A DNA stretch of 64,000 nt from Zooshikella sp050749885 (GTDB lineage: Bacteria > Pseudomonadota > Gammaproteobacteria > Pseudomonadales > Zooshikellaceae). A program made the translations under genes and the position numbers. Within the stretch, counting starts at the first letter, position 1. Every line of letters starts with the position of its first letter. Of the stretch, positions 1-15,000 are shown piece after piece. A model generated the notes under the pieces. That model had not been told where the DNA came from. It did no database searches and saw nothing but the letters and a program-made list of their open reading frames with translations. The stretch is from positions 124,001 to 188,000 of the forward strand of contig NZ_JBOIUB010000009.1 of NCBI RefSeq assembly GCF_050749885.1, in the 5' to 3' direction.

Positions 1-3000
1 TATACAGCAGTTTGCACCAGTTCATGTAACATACTGCTCTTGAAGTAGGCTGGAGCACGGGCTTCAACGTATGATGAAGCTTGAGCACGATCCATCTCTG
101 CAGGTAAGCCAATTTTCTGCCCAATGTAACCACTAATGCCGGCAGTTGCCGTCTGACGCCAGTCGTATTTCTTTTGCCAGCCTAGAGCCATGCCAACACT
201 TTGACTCGCAATATCACCGACTACTTCTTTCGCCCAGTAATTGTCAGCATTATTCAAAAAGTCGCTGGCTTGTTTTGCCCATTGAAAGCCATCAGAGCCT
301 TTCCCAAGCTCAGCTAAGCCTTGGCCAACGCCATAGCTCACAGCTCCACTTACTGCTCCACGTATACCGGCTTTGGCAACTTGGCTAAAACTAAAGCCAT
401 TTTGAACCCCGATTGCGATTCCAGCTACTTGACCTGCAGCACTGGCAGCTGCGCTGGCGGCCGCACCAGATCCAACGGCAATCGCTAATGCCCCAAACTC
501 AGCAGCCTTCATCATGCCTGCAACCATAGGCCCAACAAAAGCTGCTGCCGCAATCGCCACGACCATAATGATGAATTCAGCAGCTCCGCCACAAGCACCT
601 TCTTTATGAGGGGGAGGTGGCATATCCGGCAGGGTAGGGCTGGTATCACCCAGGGATAAGCCAGGTTGATAGGGTCGATACGTTGAGCTGTTGTTATGAA
701 TATTGGTGACTTTGTTGGGGATAGTAAGTACTAACCCCTCCTTTAGCGCTTGTGGGTCTTCGATACCATTGGCATCGGCGATCAAAAACCACAGGCTGCT
801 ATCACCCCATAAGGCTCGGGCAATACTTTGTAAGGTATCGCCTTTGTTGACGGTGTAACTACCAGGCGATTGGGCAGGGTAGTCAGCGCTAATCGGCTGG
901 TAGTTAGCATCAAAATCAGCACTGTAAACCGGAGTAATTTTATCGGGTTTGCGTTGCAATCCTTCGGATAAGGCCAGTTGCGTTGCGTAGTCGGTGTAAG
1001 AGGGGCCATCATCACCAACATCACCGACCCCTAAGCCATTCACATAGTAATAGTTATGGGTTTTTAGGTAGCCTTCGCCTTTTTCCGTACGGCGCAGTAC
1101 TTGGCCTTTATGGTTATTCACATAGCGGAAGATACGCTGGTGGTAATCATCCCGCGCCATACTGACATGACCATTTGCATCATATTCAAAAAAGCTGAAA
1201 CCTGGTGCCCAGTCATATTGCAGATCCGCATCGGTGCTGGCTTTTAACTCAATTTGCTTCTGTTTGTAGTTATCCCACAGTTCGTAGGTATAGCGAGTGG
1301 TTAATTCAGGATCACGACCATAAGAAATGGACTGCTTTAAGTTGCCCGCTTTATCAAAGCTGTACTTGACGCCCGTGTTATTGCCATCAGTAACCGTATG
1401 TTCTTGGGTTTTTTGGTTGTTGGCATTGTAGGTATTGCGAACATGCTTGAGCAGGTTGCCGTCAGACTTGTACTCAAGATACTCTGCGGCATTACCTGCG
1501 GCATCATTAATCCGGCGAGCCCGCAGTTCATCATTGATATGGGTGGTGGTTAAAAAGCCATTGGCGTCATAGGCATAGGCTTCGTGATACTGACCATGCT
1601 GGGCAGAAGTCCGTTGCCCCAGCGCGTTATAGGTGACGGCATAGCCTTTATCGCCAGCAACCACGTTAACAGCATGACTGCCTTTATCCGTTGCTCGCTC
1701 ACCACTTAATTGACCCTGGGTGATGGTGAAGCGATTCATCGCATCGTAGGCATACCAGAAGTCCTGGGATGCGGTTAGGCCATTCGGCTGTAGATAACGG
1801 CTGAAGACCCGACGTCGGTTACCGACAGCATCATATTCATAGCGCAGCTCATACTGCTCATCTTTAATATGGTCAATGCGGTTAGCGGCGTCATAACTGA
1901 TAAAGCTTCGCTGGGTGTAGACTTTTTCATGACCGCGCTCCGCATCGCTGTAGCTATAACCTTCAAAAGTAAGGTTGCCGTTTGCATCGTACTGAAATTC
2001 AGCAAAGGCATTAATGCCTAAATCATCAATCCCTTTGATATATCCGTTGTTGTAATAGCGGTAGTGAATTTCCTGGTCAAAATGCTTGTCATTATTGAGT
2101 TTGGTGTCACCCCGTTGCGCGACTAACCAGCCTGCCTGGTTATAGTCATACCAGGTTTGTCGGCCCCCCATATCTCGGTGAAAACGAATCCGGTTATACA
2201 GGTCATGGTGGTCAACACGCTGGTTGCCTTCCGCATCGGTAGTGGTTTTGCGCCAGCCACCCACGGCATGCTCCGTTTGCTTTTTATAAGTATCTGCCGC
2301 TTCATCAAAGCATTCGGCACCAATGTCTGCATCCCACTGATAATCATATTGGGTGGTATGGCCTAGGTTATCAGTGTGTGCACGTACGCGACCCATGCCA
2401 TCGTAACGGTAGGTTTCTTTATGGCCTAAGGCATTGGTATGGCTAGTGCGGTTGCCAGCTTCATCGTAGGTGTAATGGTCATCATTGCTCCCAGCGCGAT
2501 CGATATGAAGCAGATTCCCCGCATGGTCATAGTGGAACTGAGTGACTTGCCCCAGCTCATTTGTTTCCTGCTGCTTACGACCAAAGGCATCGTAATGGAA
2601 CTGTTTAACGCCGCCATCAGCATGAAACTCTTTTACCACCCGGTCTTCCAACCACTGCTGGGTATTGGTATGGCCGTTGGCATCGGTTACACCGACCGTT
2701 CGCCCTTGTAGATCAGTGTGGTAGTGGGTTGTAGGCCGTAGCTGTTCAATAAATCCATTGGCATGGGTGACACTGACTGCTGCACTTTGCTTTTCAGTCA
2801 GCTTGCCCAGTTTGTTGTAACTAAACTGGGTTTTATTGCCCAGGCCATCGGTTTCAGCAATGACTTCACCAAAGGCATTAAAGCGCTGTTGGCGGTGGAT
2901 GGCATGCTGCTCCAGCTTACCTTCACCAATCAGGTAGTCCATCGTGCTGCGCTTAACGGGGGGGCGACCGGTATTGCTGTGCGTGGCAGAGGTGTTATCA

Positions 3001-6000
3001 GAGCCACCCCAGTTGATAATGCCCTCAGCTCGATTCGCTAAACGGCCTTTATGATCCAGCACCTCATAGTAATACTCATAGGCTTTACCTTTTTCTAAGC
3101 CTGGGGCATTGGTTAAATCAAAGCCCCAGCGACTGGTGGTTTCATTCACTTTAAGGCGGGAGCCATCCACATAGTGGGTGTATTTAGCGGGGTTGTAGTT
3201 TTCCTCGTTATAAGGGCGTGCAGCGTAGTCAGCTTCTTGCTTGGGCCGATAATAGAGCCGAACCCGGCTGGCATCGCGAGGCTGGTCTTTGAGCGTAAGT
3301 AAGCGGGGTAGCTGGTGTATTTGTTGGTCACGATAGCTATGCTCTTCTCCACCACGAGAATGGTAAGCACCTTGCCATTGGTAGCGATCATCCAGCTTGG
3401 TAAGTAGCTCCCACTGCTGATTATCATCTTGCTTATACACATTGATGTGATAATAAATGCCATCATTGTGCATGCCTTCAGCTGTGGCATTTCGCCACCA
3501 GTGGCCACTATACATATTGACGCCCGCAGTGCCTGCTGTGGCATCCACTGTCCAGCTGCCTTTGGCATTGGGGTTAAAGCCTGAGTTCCAGTCAACCTTA
3601 AGTTTGCCTGTGTAGCCTTCCAGCCCTTGCCAGCTGACATGAAACTCCTGTAAGTGGTAGTGAATAGCGGGGTAATTACTGCGTCGTGCTCGGCCATAGA
3701 GTTTGATATCAATCTGGAATCGCTCACCCCCCTGAATATCCAGTGACCCCCGGGTAAAGGGCTTAGCTTCGACCACTTGATCCACTTTGGTAAGCTCAGC
3801 GTCTTTAATCAGGGTGGTCATTTCTGGCTGAATCACGTCTGTAAGCTGGTTACGCGCATCGTAACGTTGCACGGTTACCGCTAGCTGATCAGCCATTTCA
3901 CTCTTTAAGTCCAGGTTGCGCAGCTGAGCGAGTGATAATTGACTGAGATCGGCACCCGCTGAAGTCACCTGCAAGGTCATATTGCCGTTTTGGTCATAAC
4001 CATAAAGACGCGTGGCCCCAGTTTGCTGGTTGGTTTTTACCAGCTGACCCAGCTGGTCATACTCAAAAAACTCATGCTGTTGACCATTGATGATTTTTTC
4101 AGTGACCTGACCATGACTGTTGTAGTGGGTTTGATAGGTTGTGCCTTCCGCATCTATTCGGCTCACTTCACGATTCAGAGCATCGTAGCCAAAGCGGGTT
4201 TGAATAGTGTGCTGAGCACCATCCGCCTGTGTGCGAATTTCATCTTTACGCACCACATTGCCTTGAGCATCATAATGAAAGTCGATAGCGGCGCCGTTAG
4301 CATCCACCGTTTTGCGGAGTAAGCCTGCGGCATCATAGTGGTGACGGGTGATCAGATCTTGATCAATAAAGTCATAGGTTGAAGTATTTACATTGGTTTT
4401 CTGCACTTGGAGTGCGGTTTGGCCCAAGGCGTTGTAACCAATGACAGTTGTAGGTGTGACTTGGGCACCCGATGCATCGGTAAGGTGGGTATTTTGGGCT
4501 GTGGTTTGACGACCTAATGCATCAAACTGCTGTTGGCGCTGTTCTACGTTGCCGATGACTTGTTTTTGGCTATCATCAGTGGTCTTTTCTCCAAATTTAC
4601 GGATCAATACCTGGTGACCAAGGGCATCGTAGCCATAGGTGGTGACCTGGTCAGCAACCCCCTGCTGTAACTGGCCGTCCGTTAAGACCTCACTGTGTTG
4701 AATGCCCAGTAACCGTGTTTCAACACGCTGGTTTTGGGCGTTATAGCGGTGGGTGGTAATCCGGTCGTTGGTTGAGGAGGTTAGCCCCCGTTCTATAGCC
4801 GTTAAAGGAGTGTCTGCGGTTAAGGATCGCCAACGTGTTTGGGGTAATGGTTGCGCATAGCTATGGCTTTTAATGAGGTTACCTGCACCATCAAAGGTTT
4901 GCTGCGTCACATAACCCGCTGCATCAACCACCAATACGGCTTGGTTTTTGGCATCGTACCAGGTGAACTGCTGTTGCCCATTAGCATCAACCTTAACCGT
5001 CAGGTTGCCATTCGCATCGTACTGGTTTTGCGTACGTTGTTGCCCTTCAAAGTAGCCTTGTTCAGCACTGTAAAATAGCCCTCGCTGAGCAGTTGACGCC
5101 AGCTGTCGGTTTTGTGCATCAAACTGGGTGTGGGTTTCCCGAAAGCTAGCATTCGCATTGGGCTGAGGTGGCTGATGGCGATCGACCGGAAGTGATACGG
5201 GGTTATCATAGACACGCTGGCGAATCATATTGCCGGCCGCATCGTACTCAAACTGGGTAAGCACACCATTCGCAGAGACTTCAGCGACTTTTTGGTTAAC
5301 GGCATTGAAGTAGTAGGTGGTGCAGTTACCGTTGCCATCGGTTTGTTGAGTGAGGTTACCTGCTAAGTCATACACTCGGCTTAGCTCAGGTTTTACGGCG
5401 TGTGTTTGAGAGTCGCCATTAGTCTGAAGCTGGAGCACGTTGCGAGAGGGTAATACTTCTTTAATCAGCCGGTCTTGGGCATCGTACTCATACAAGGTCG
5501 TTGCGGCCAGTGCCGTACCTGCAGCTTCTGTGATAGCGGTTTTATGGCCCAGGGCATCATAGCGATAAGTCGTAATGACGTTTAGGGCTTCAACCTTACC
5601 CGCTAATGCATCAGTAACGACCTGCACCTTAGGGGATTGCTTGCGGGTCAGCAGGCCTGCTGCGTTGTATTCAAAGTAACTGGTATAACCATTTTTATCG
5701 GTATGGGCGGTTTTATTACCCACACCATCATACTGGTAGGTTTGTTGATACGTGCCATCATGCTCCAGGGTAACGCGTCCTGCCGCATCATACTCAAAGC
5801 GCGTTTGTTGCTGCACACCGGCTTTATCCAACTGCTCAAGCAGCTTATTGACATCGGCTTGTGGATGAACCTGTGCTAAATCCAGTGCTTGCTGATAACG
5901 CGTCTTTTGCACCACATGATCACTGGCCGTATAGGTATAGTGGGTGGCATAACCTGCCGCATCAACCTCTAGCTGGAGTCGGTTATTGGCATCATAAAAG

Positions 6001-9000
6001 AAGTGGCGAACGGCACCACGGGCATCCGTACTCTGGATCAGGTTGCCAAAAGCATCAAACTGGCTATGAATGGTATGGCCGTTCGCATCCGTTTGACTGA
6101 TTTTTCGACCTAAGCTATCCAGCTGCTGGTGCTGGGTGTACTGGGCTAATAGCTGCTCACGCTCTGAAGCTGTCAATGCAGAGGCGCGTTTACCATAGCC
6201 TTGTGCATCGACAATACCTGCGCGTGCGCGTTCTGCCAATGCCCATGCACTATCACTATCAACCAGTGCACTGCCACGCCCATCAGTGGTCGCGGTGAGC
6301 TGGCCCAGCGCATCATAGTGAAAGTGTTGGGTAGTTGCCTCTGTTTGACCCGCAGCTTTAGTTTCTGCAACCTTCAGCCCTCGGGCATCATACTGTCGCT
6401 GAGTGGTGCGCTGTTGAGCTGTACCCACTGCCTCGGTGGTACTTACTTGTTGGCCCAGGAAGTCATACTGATGGGTTGTAATAACGGGACCGGAGGGATC
6501 TGCTGGAGTAGGGGTTGGCTGTGGACTCGGTGTTGGTTGATTTTCACCTACCACAAGTGTGCTATTGGGGCGACTGGTAAAAGTGCCCGTAAGCTGTTTG
6601 ATGGTTTTACCTTGTGCATCAACATAGGTTAACTGGTAGTTGAATTCACCAAACTCTGCTTTTGCCAACTCCGCAGTGATCTGTTGATCTGATAGCATGA
6701 CATGGCTGTCCTGCCAAAGTTGATCACTGCCAACAGGGCGATAACGAAATTGAACACTGGCATGAGTAAGTTGGTCTGGGGCTTGCCAGCTCACTTTGGT
6801 TGGTGTGGGCGGTTGACCAATGACCAGCTCTACCCATTGTGAATCACCCCACATGGCTTTATCGCCTTCATCTTGGCGATTATCCAAAAAGGATACTTTT
6901 ACTCGGTAACGTCCAGCGGGCAGCTCAGTGCGGGCGAGGTTAACCTGTCCATTCCACTCAGGCACAATCCAGCGGCCTTTTTCAACCATAGAGCCATCAG
7001 GTTGTTTTTCTTTCCAGTATTCAAAGCCACCCATACCGGTGTGTTCATATTCATCCACCACCTGACCATCCATATCATAAATGGCGACATAGACCCCAGT
7101 AGGGCTGTCATCGGTGGTGGTTAAGTGCCCTGGTTTTATTGAGTAACCCCCTGCGACCGGGTAAAGCTCGACAGTAGGCTCAGTGAATGGATCGGGTTTA
7201 TGCCAGCGCATTTCCCAGTGCTGATTTTCAACCTCAGTGCTTTGGGGCAATACACTATTACTGATCGTCAATTTAACGCTGGAATTCGCTGAATTACCCG
7301 TTGCTGGAGCGGTTGTTGATGTACTGCTGGTAGTATCCTTGGAATCTGTTGCCGGGTGCCAGCTTGGTCCAATAACTTTTAACAGTTGGCCACTGGCATC
7401 GTATTGATAACGAGTGATCCGTGCTTTTGCAGTATCGGGAATGGTTTGCGCAATGCCTGAGGTAAGCGATACAGGCTCAACGAACTCTCGTTGCGACACT
7501 TTACGGCCCAACGCATCATACTGGTACTCGACAAGTTGGCCATGGGTGGCTAATCCTTCAGCATCAACAGCGATAGGCCGCAATTCTCGAGTTAGTTGTC
7601 CATTAGCATCGTAAGCAAAAAAGGTGGTATGACCATTCGCATCTGTCACTGCGGTTCGTTGGCCTAGGTGATTATGGTGGTTAAGGGTTTGGGCCTTAGT
7701 AATATTTTCCACCACCAGCACGCTATTCGGACGGCTTACAAAGGTGCCTGTGAACTGTTTTAGTAGCTTCCCTTGGCTATCTTTATATTCCAGCTGGTAT
7801 TCAAATCGGCCTTCTTCTGCCTGGGCAAGCTCAGCAGTAATTTTCTCATTCTGCTGACTCACTGAGCTGTTTCGCCAGTTTTCTTCAGTATTCGCGGGGC
7901 GGTAGCGGAAGGAAGTGGTAAAGTCACCAGTGAGTTTGGGGGTGTTCCAGCTAACCTGAGTATTTTTAGGTGGCTCGCCAATGACCAGTGTCGTCCATTG
8001 GTTTTCACTCCACATGTCGGCATCGCCTTCGTCATGGCGATTATCGATAAACGACAGTTTGACTTTATACTGCCCTGGTGCCAGATGTTTTCTGGCCAGG
8101 TTGACTTGTCCTTGCCACTCAGGAACGATCCAGCGGCCTTTTTCAGTGATGCTGCCATCGGGCTGCTTTTCTTTCCAGTTTTCAAAGCCACCCATGGGTG
8201 TGTATTCATACTCATCAACCACATTACCTGCCATATCGTAAATGGCCACATAGACACCAACAGGGCTGTCATCAACTGTTTTGATATGGCCGGGCTTAAT
8301 GGCATAGCCACCTTCTACGGGGTAAAGCTCGACTTTAGGCTCCGTAAAGGGGTCAGGCTTAATCCAGCGCATGTCCCAGTGTTGGTTTTCAACTTCGGCA
8401 CTTTGTTGATGCAAGCTATTGGCAACCGTTAATACCACGGGAGAAATGCCGGTTGCAGCCGCTTCACCCAGTTGCCAGACTTCTTGAGCTTGTTGTTGAC
8501 CCGCTGCATCAAAGCGAGTAGCCACCATTCGATTGGTCGCCTTTTCAGCTGGGGTTTGGTTGTTAAGCACCTCAGTAACTGCAGAGATGGTTAAGGGGGT
8601 GTCCGAATTTAACAGTGAGCTAACCAATGGTGTTGCATGTTGGGTTTGCTGAATAACACGGTTTAAGTGGTCATAGCGATACGCAGTGACATAGCCCATA
8701 GCATCAACAGCATAAATAACCCGCCCTGCGCTATCCCTTAACTGTTGGGTAACTTGTGGCTGCTCATTAGTGAGCAAGTGTTTAAGTTGTAATTCCGTTT
8801 TCCCTTGGCTATCCACTTTGAGCGTACCTGCTAGTGCTGAGCCATCTGTAGTCTCTGGCTGAGTGGTAGCTATCAGTCGTTGCCCTGTTGCCAGCACCTC
8901 AACCTCATAGGTTGTTGCATCCTGAAGCTCATTGAGCTTCAATTGAGCTTGATCACCTTCAAGCTGAATAAAGGCTTGTTGCCATTCAGGTACTGAATGA

Positions 9001-12000
9001 CTGGTATCAGCATTGACTGGACGATAGCGAACCGCCATACCTGCCAGAGTTTTAGGTAATGTAAATGCTGTGACAGAGCGAGTTGTTGTTTGGTCACTGA
9101 GGGTGACAGTGGTCGGTGCAGCAGTTTCAGTGGTACCGTCCTTAAAGTGATACGTTACAGTGAGTTGGTAAGCACCTGCTGGCAGTTGGGTGTTATCACT
9201 GATATTAACCTGCCCACTTGCCTGTTGATCTAGCCACGTCCAAATAGGATTGTCATAAGTAAGCAACGCGCCAGAGGCTGCTTCTTTGACATGAACACTG
9301 ACAGCTTGTAATTGTGGAAGTAAATTAGTGGGAATTAACCCATTTATACTGGTGCCAGGTTGTGCTGCACTGGCTTTAAATTGGCTACGTGATAATTGCA
9401 CATTGGCATCTTGCCCTGCTCCAAAGCTCCCCAACAACTGGGCTTGGGGTTGACCTGCAGCGTTCTGACTTTGGACTCTTAACTGATATGCCTCACCGTT
9501 GGTCAGTGCTGTGGCTGGTATCGCAAGCTGTAGCTTATCGCCTTGCGCTGTGAGGGGGATAGCATGCCAGTCTTCTGAGTTGGCTGATCGGTAATGGGCA
9601 ACCAGTTTTTCGCCGGGTTGTGGGTTAAGGTCTTTGGCATCAACGGTAATATGTTGTGCCTGATAAGGTTGTTCACCGAGTTGATAATTAAAGGTTTCAG
9701 TTTGGGTAGGTCGATTATCCTTAAAGTGTCGGGTAATCGTAATTTGGTAATCAGCCTCTGTAAGTGGTTCACTTACACTTAAATTAACGGAGCCATCATA
9801 TAGCCCTAATTGTTGAGTAATATAATTAGGGTGGGTTAATGCTGTAGAAACAACTTCGCCATTTTTATTAACGACTTTAGCTTCAAGGTATTGAATATCA
9901 GCCGCATCCAACCGTGAAATATAGCCTTTAATCGCAGTGCCAGTGGTTTTTTCTGCCCAATCGCCACCACTGTGGAATACGGAAGATGATGTTGTTGTTT
10001 TATTATCTTCAGAAAGAAAAATACCGCTGGCTTTTTTTACAACTTCATTGGTTTCAGGATTGATATATTCAATACGGTATTCAACCTCACCAATAAATGC
10101 GCGCTCAAAGGTGACTGAAAGCTGATTATTTTCAGTCTTAACATCACCTTGTAGAAAACCACCGGTAAAACCTTTATCGCGATAATAAAATTTTGCAACG
10201 GTGCCTTCAGGCTGTTGCTCTTTAGGCCAGGTGATTTTTGTGGGGTCAATAATAGTACCTAATTGGAAGGATATTTTTTCTGTTTGCGTCCATTTAGGGT
10301 CTCCATCGCGCAAGTCACCAAGTGCATGCTCCCATTTACTATGCCAATGGCGTTGATTACCTGCATTATCATAAATAGTGATTTCTGCTGTGTAATTACC
10401 TGTTGCAAGTTTTCCTTTAAATAAATTTATTTGGCCATTCCAGCCTTTGGCCATGTAAAAATTATAGGAGTATCGAGTGTCTCCATCTGACCCCCCATGT
10501 CTTACTTTTCTTAGATAGGCTTTACCTATATCAGTGGTTGTGCTTTCTATAAGAGAACCATCTTGACTAAATAGTTTAGTGACTATCGATGTCGGTGTAC
10601 TATCCCTAAATTGTATAACTCCACCATTTAAACTAATTCCTTCACCGCCTGCTGCAAGAACAGGGAATCGATCTGGACCTTTAACGTACCATGTATGATG
10701 TGTAAGAAAAGGACTTTGCTCGATTTTTTTATTGTGGACAGTAATGGAAATATTTTCTTCAGTTTTATCACTCCACGTTTTTAACGTTGAATTAATTAAT
10801 TTATACGGTTGATTAGGTTTTATGGTTTTGGAAACCCAATTCGATGTGGCTGAAGTTGAGCCAACTTCTTGAGGTTCCCAGGTTTGTCCATAAGTGCCAT
10901 TAACCAGTGATAAACCTGACTCCAGAATAGGACGGCTTTTTTCTTGCAGTTGAGTACCATGCACTACAATCGGTGTTTGTTTTAAGCCTTCTCTAATAGC
11001 GGTTAAATTTTGTGTATGTTCTTTCGCGATGGGTTGTGGGTAACGCAGTGTAGTAATGGATTCGCCTAATGCATTGTAGCGATATTCAGTGACATAGCCT
11101 AAATCATTGACCGTAAAACGTTTACGTCCTGCTGTATCATAAACATTGTAATTGGCTTTAGCGATAATATTATTTACGGATAAATGCTGGGTGATCTGGT
11201 TAATGTCAGCGTGTGACTGGAGCAAGTGTGTGGCAGGTGTTTTATATTTAAAACTAGCAACAACCTGACCTAGTGCATCAAAACGATAACCGGTTAAATA
11301 GCCTGCCGCATCTTGTGTATACAGCCTTCGTCCTGCATTATCATACCAGTGAAATTCATGATGAATATCTTCTGGCTTTGTCGTTTGTTGCCACTGGTTT
11401 ATTTTTTCACTGACAGTATTTATTGGTGTATCACGGTCTAGTTCAAGTTGTTGCCAAGTGACATTATAGCGTCTAGCTGCAATAACACGGCCTGCTTGAT
11501 CGTATTGAAGCTCTGTTAGCCAACCATTAGCATCGGCCTTAAATTTGGTTTGACCTAGTGCATCGTAAATAACACGCTCAGTGGTAATCCACTCTGTAGT
11601 ATCAATATTATTTAAACGGTTTTCGACATCCGTTAAGGTGAGATTAGATTGATTGACCAAATCGCTTAGCGAGTTTTTAGTGATTGCTTTAGCCATAACC
11701 TGGCTGTTTTTATTGTAGTTAATTTTTGTTAAATAACCTAAACCATCAATGCTAAAAGTGAGTCGATTTTCGGTATCATAAATTAATCCCTGCCATTGAT
11801 CTTCAGCACTCGAATTTAATGCCGCAGTGAGTTCTTGTTCGGTGTATGTATGGTTGGCATCCACCGCATTTTTATAATTAATTTCAGCGATTTTATTACC
11901 GTTTTTATCATACTGAGTTTCTGAAACAGTACCTTGAGGATTGATGGTAAAACGTAGACGGCCAGCGTTATCATATACATACTGTGTAGCATGATTTTCA

Positions 12001-15000
12001 GCATTAATTTTTTTAATCAGCTGGCCGGCATCATCATAGTAAAATTGCGTGGTCAGCTTTAACCCATCGGGATCAATAATGGTCGCTTCCCGTTGTCCAT
12101 AACCATTAAACCGATGCTCTGTAGTACGTTGCCAGCCGTTTGCATCGCCTTGTTGAATACGAATTTGATTGCCGGCATTGTCGTATTCATAAGCGGTAAT
12201 AAGGTTTAACCCCTCTGGATCAACGATTGTTTTAGTCAGTTGTCCATTACGGTTATAGTGATGCTGGGTGATGATATTATTGGCATCAGTAATCTGAATT
12301 TTATTGCCCAAAGCATCGTATTGAACGTGCTCTTTGAGGGCTAAGCCATTAGGATCGGTAATTTGTGTGAGTTGGCGACCAACGGCATCATACTCATAGT
12401 GGATTTGTAATCCATCGGCTTGTGTGACAGCCGTTTTCCAGCCTAATTGATTAAAGTTTTGAGTGGTTTCCTGGCCTAAGGCATCAACAGTTTTAATGAG
12501 ATTGCCAATTTTATCGTAGAAAAATTCGCTGGTACTGTTATCGGGGGCAATAATCCGAACATTTTCACTGTGTAGATTTTTTTCGGTAATCTTTTGCAAA
12601 CCCGTTGGAGTAGTAACGATGACTTGATGGCCTGCGATAAACTCAACACCTTCAGCATTTTTAGTCGTGATGTTCTGGTACTGGTAATTTGTTGTATTAC
12701 CCCGAGCATCTGTTGTTGATAGTTCTCGGTTAAAGGCATCATAGGTAGTATGTGATGTAGCCTGATTGGGGCTGGTAATACTGAGTTGGCGACCCAATCG
12801 ATCATACTCATAGGTGGTGGTATGACCTAAGGCATTGGTTGTTTGGATTGTGCGTCCGAATGCATCCAACGTATAGTGGGTTGTTATATCAGGTAAAAGT
12901 GCATCGCCTTGCATAACTGACGTCGAGGTTGCTATTTTTTCCCCGCGTCGGTTATACGTTAAATATTGGGTTTGGGTGATGCCGACTGACTGGCGAATGG
13001 TTTGGGTGATACTATTGAGCTCGCCAAAAGCATTATACTTCAGTTGTTGACTATTATTTTCAGCATCAATTTTTTCTGTGATCTGACCGCGTCGATTATA
13101 CTGGTTACGTTTTACCGCATCTGTGTCTTTTGCTAGCTGACTAAATAGCGTAGCAACTGCCGAAGTAATTACACCACCTTCAAGCTGAGTGAGCTGTTCT
13201 GGTGTGAGTCGTGTGATGTAAACACGGCTTGATATTGCTTTATCAAAGGTGTTGTAAATAACCGCAGAGACTTCACCTAAGGCATTAATGGTGTGAGTTA
13301 AACGCCCACGTTGATCATAATAAAAACGGGTAATATGACCGGCTGCATCCTGTTGTTGGATTTTGCGACCTGCACTGTCATAGCGAAATAGAGTTTCTGC
13401 GCCTAAGGCATCTGTGGTTTTAATCAGTCGACCAAAGCCATCATATTCTGCCTGCGAGGTACGAGCTTGAGTCAGTAACTCATGCTGCTGAGCAAGCATA
13501 ATGCCTTGGGTTGTGTGGATAACTTGTCCAGCCGCATTATATTGATAACGATGGGTATTGCCTTGGGCATCGGTTTCTTCTCGCAGGTGGTTGGCCGCAT
13601 CGTACTTGTAACTATGGAGCTGGTCTTGTTCCGTTTGTTTTTGCTGAATCAGCACTAACAGTAAATCATTACCTGTTTGAAAGCGTCCAGGTTTACCTTG
13701 TGCCCAGTTGATAAGTCGAGTTTGTTCGGTAGGGGTGAGTTGGGTTGCTAAACGGCGATCAAGGGTTTTATTACCAACCGCATCATAGGCAAAAAAGGTG
13801 AGATAGCCTTCGGCATCAACATTGGCAATTAGCCAGCCCTGAGTATTATAAAAATTGAGCGCATGCTGGTCTTGACCACTGGGTGTTACTTGTAGTTCGC
13901 TCAGGGAGCAGGTTAACCACTGACGAATGTCTGTTTCAGGATTTAAAACACGGGACGCCAGTTGGCTGATATCGCTTCGCTCCCCTGTTGCCGTATACCC
14001 ATAACGAGTGAGATAACCTTCGGCATCTAATATGCCCGACAGTTGTCCACTATTTGTGTAGAAGAAGCGTTGAACGCGGTCGTTAGCCGTCAGCGTTTCT
14101 CCCAGTTGTTGCTGAACGGCAGTAATGGTCAGTGCAAAATTAGACGGAGTGTTTGAGTCTGCTGGAGTGTTTAAGGTTTTAGCATGTTGAATGGTCAGTA
14201 TTTTACGGCCCGCTTGGTCGTAACGGTGTTCAGTGACAGCGCCCTCTTCATCAATACTGAATCGTAATTGATTGTTTTTAGCAAATACATGTCGTGTTAT
14301 TCGATCATGTTCGCTGAGTGGTGGGCGAATAGATTCGAAGGGTGTTGGTTTTATCCCCGTGAGTGTGCCTTCATTCTTTCTGACCTGTAATGCTGCAAAC
14401 GTATCGACTGATAGTGCTGTTGCATAGCGTCGTTGTGCAACTTGCTTACCCGTCTTGTTATAAAAATACTCGGTAACGTAGCCCATCGCATCGACAGTGG
14501 CGACAGGCTGCCCATTGTGATGATAAAACTTCAGTGAAATTGCACCGCTTGGGTCTTGTTCTGCAATCTTTCGACCCTGTTTATCGTAAAGAAAGGTGTG
14601 GGTCGTTGTTGAATGGTTGGCTGCTGTAGCATTTAAGTCAATTTGTGTGCGGTTAATAATACGACCCACAGAGTCATACAACTCAGTGGTTTGTAAGCCG
14701 TTGGCAGCGGTTTTTAATACCTGTTGTAATTGGTCTTGATATTGATAGCGTGTAGTTTCACCCAGGCTATTAGTTGCAGCTAATAACCGGCCTAATCCGT
14801 CATAAACAAACAGGGTTTCAAAGTTATCTTTATTATGTTGGATTTCATCAGTGCGTGTTGTTGGATTTTCAACGGGTGCTTGCCCACGGCTATCGACGGA
14901 CTTTATTAATTGACCGTAAGCATCATAAATAAAATAAGTGGTATTTAGTGTTTTTTCTGCATTAGGCTGTGTGGATTCCAGATCACTTTGACTGAAGGCC

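Noticed and set aside
3146..3727. 193-codon minus-strand ORF inside the giant gene
   Set aside because: It is an out-of-frame shadow of the YD-repeat frame; the real frame encodes a clear beta-sandwich module here.
7859..8432. Overlapping ORFs of about 145-150 codons on both strands
   Set aside because: Shadows of the duplicated module in the giant gene; no ribosome sites and no protein-like composition.
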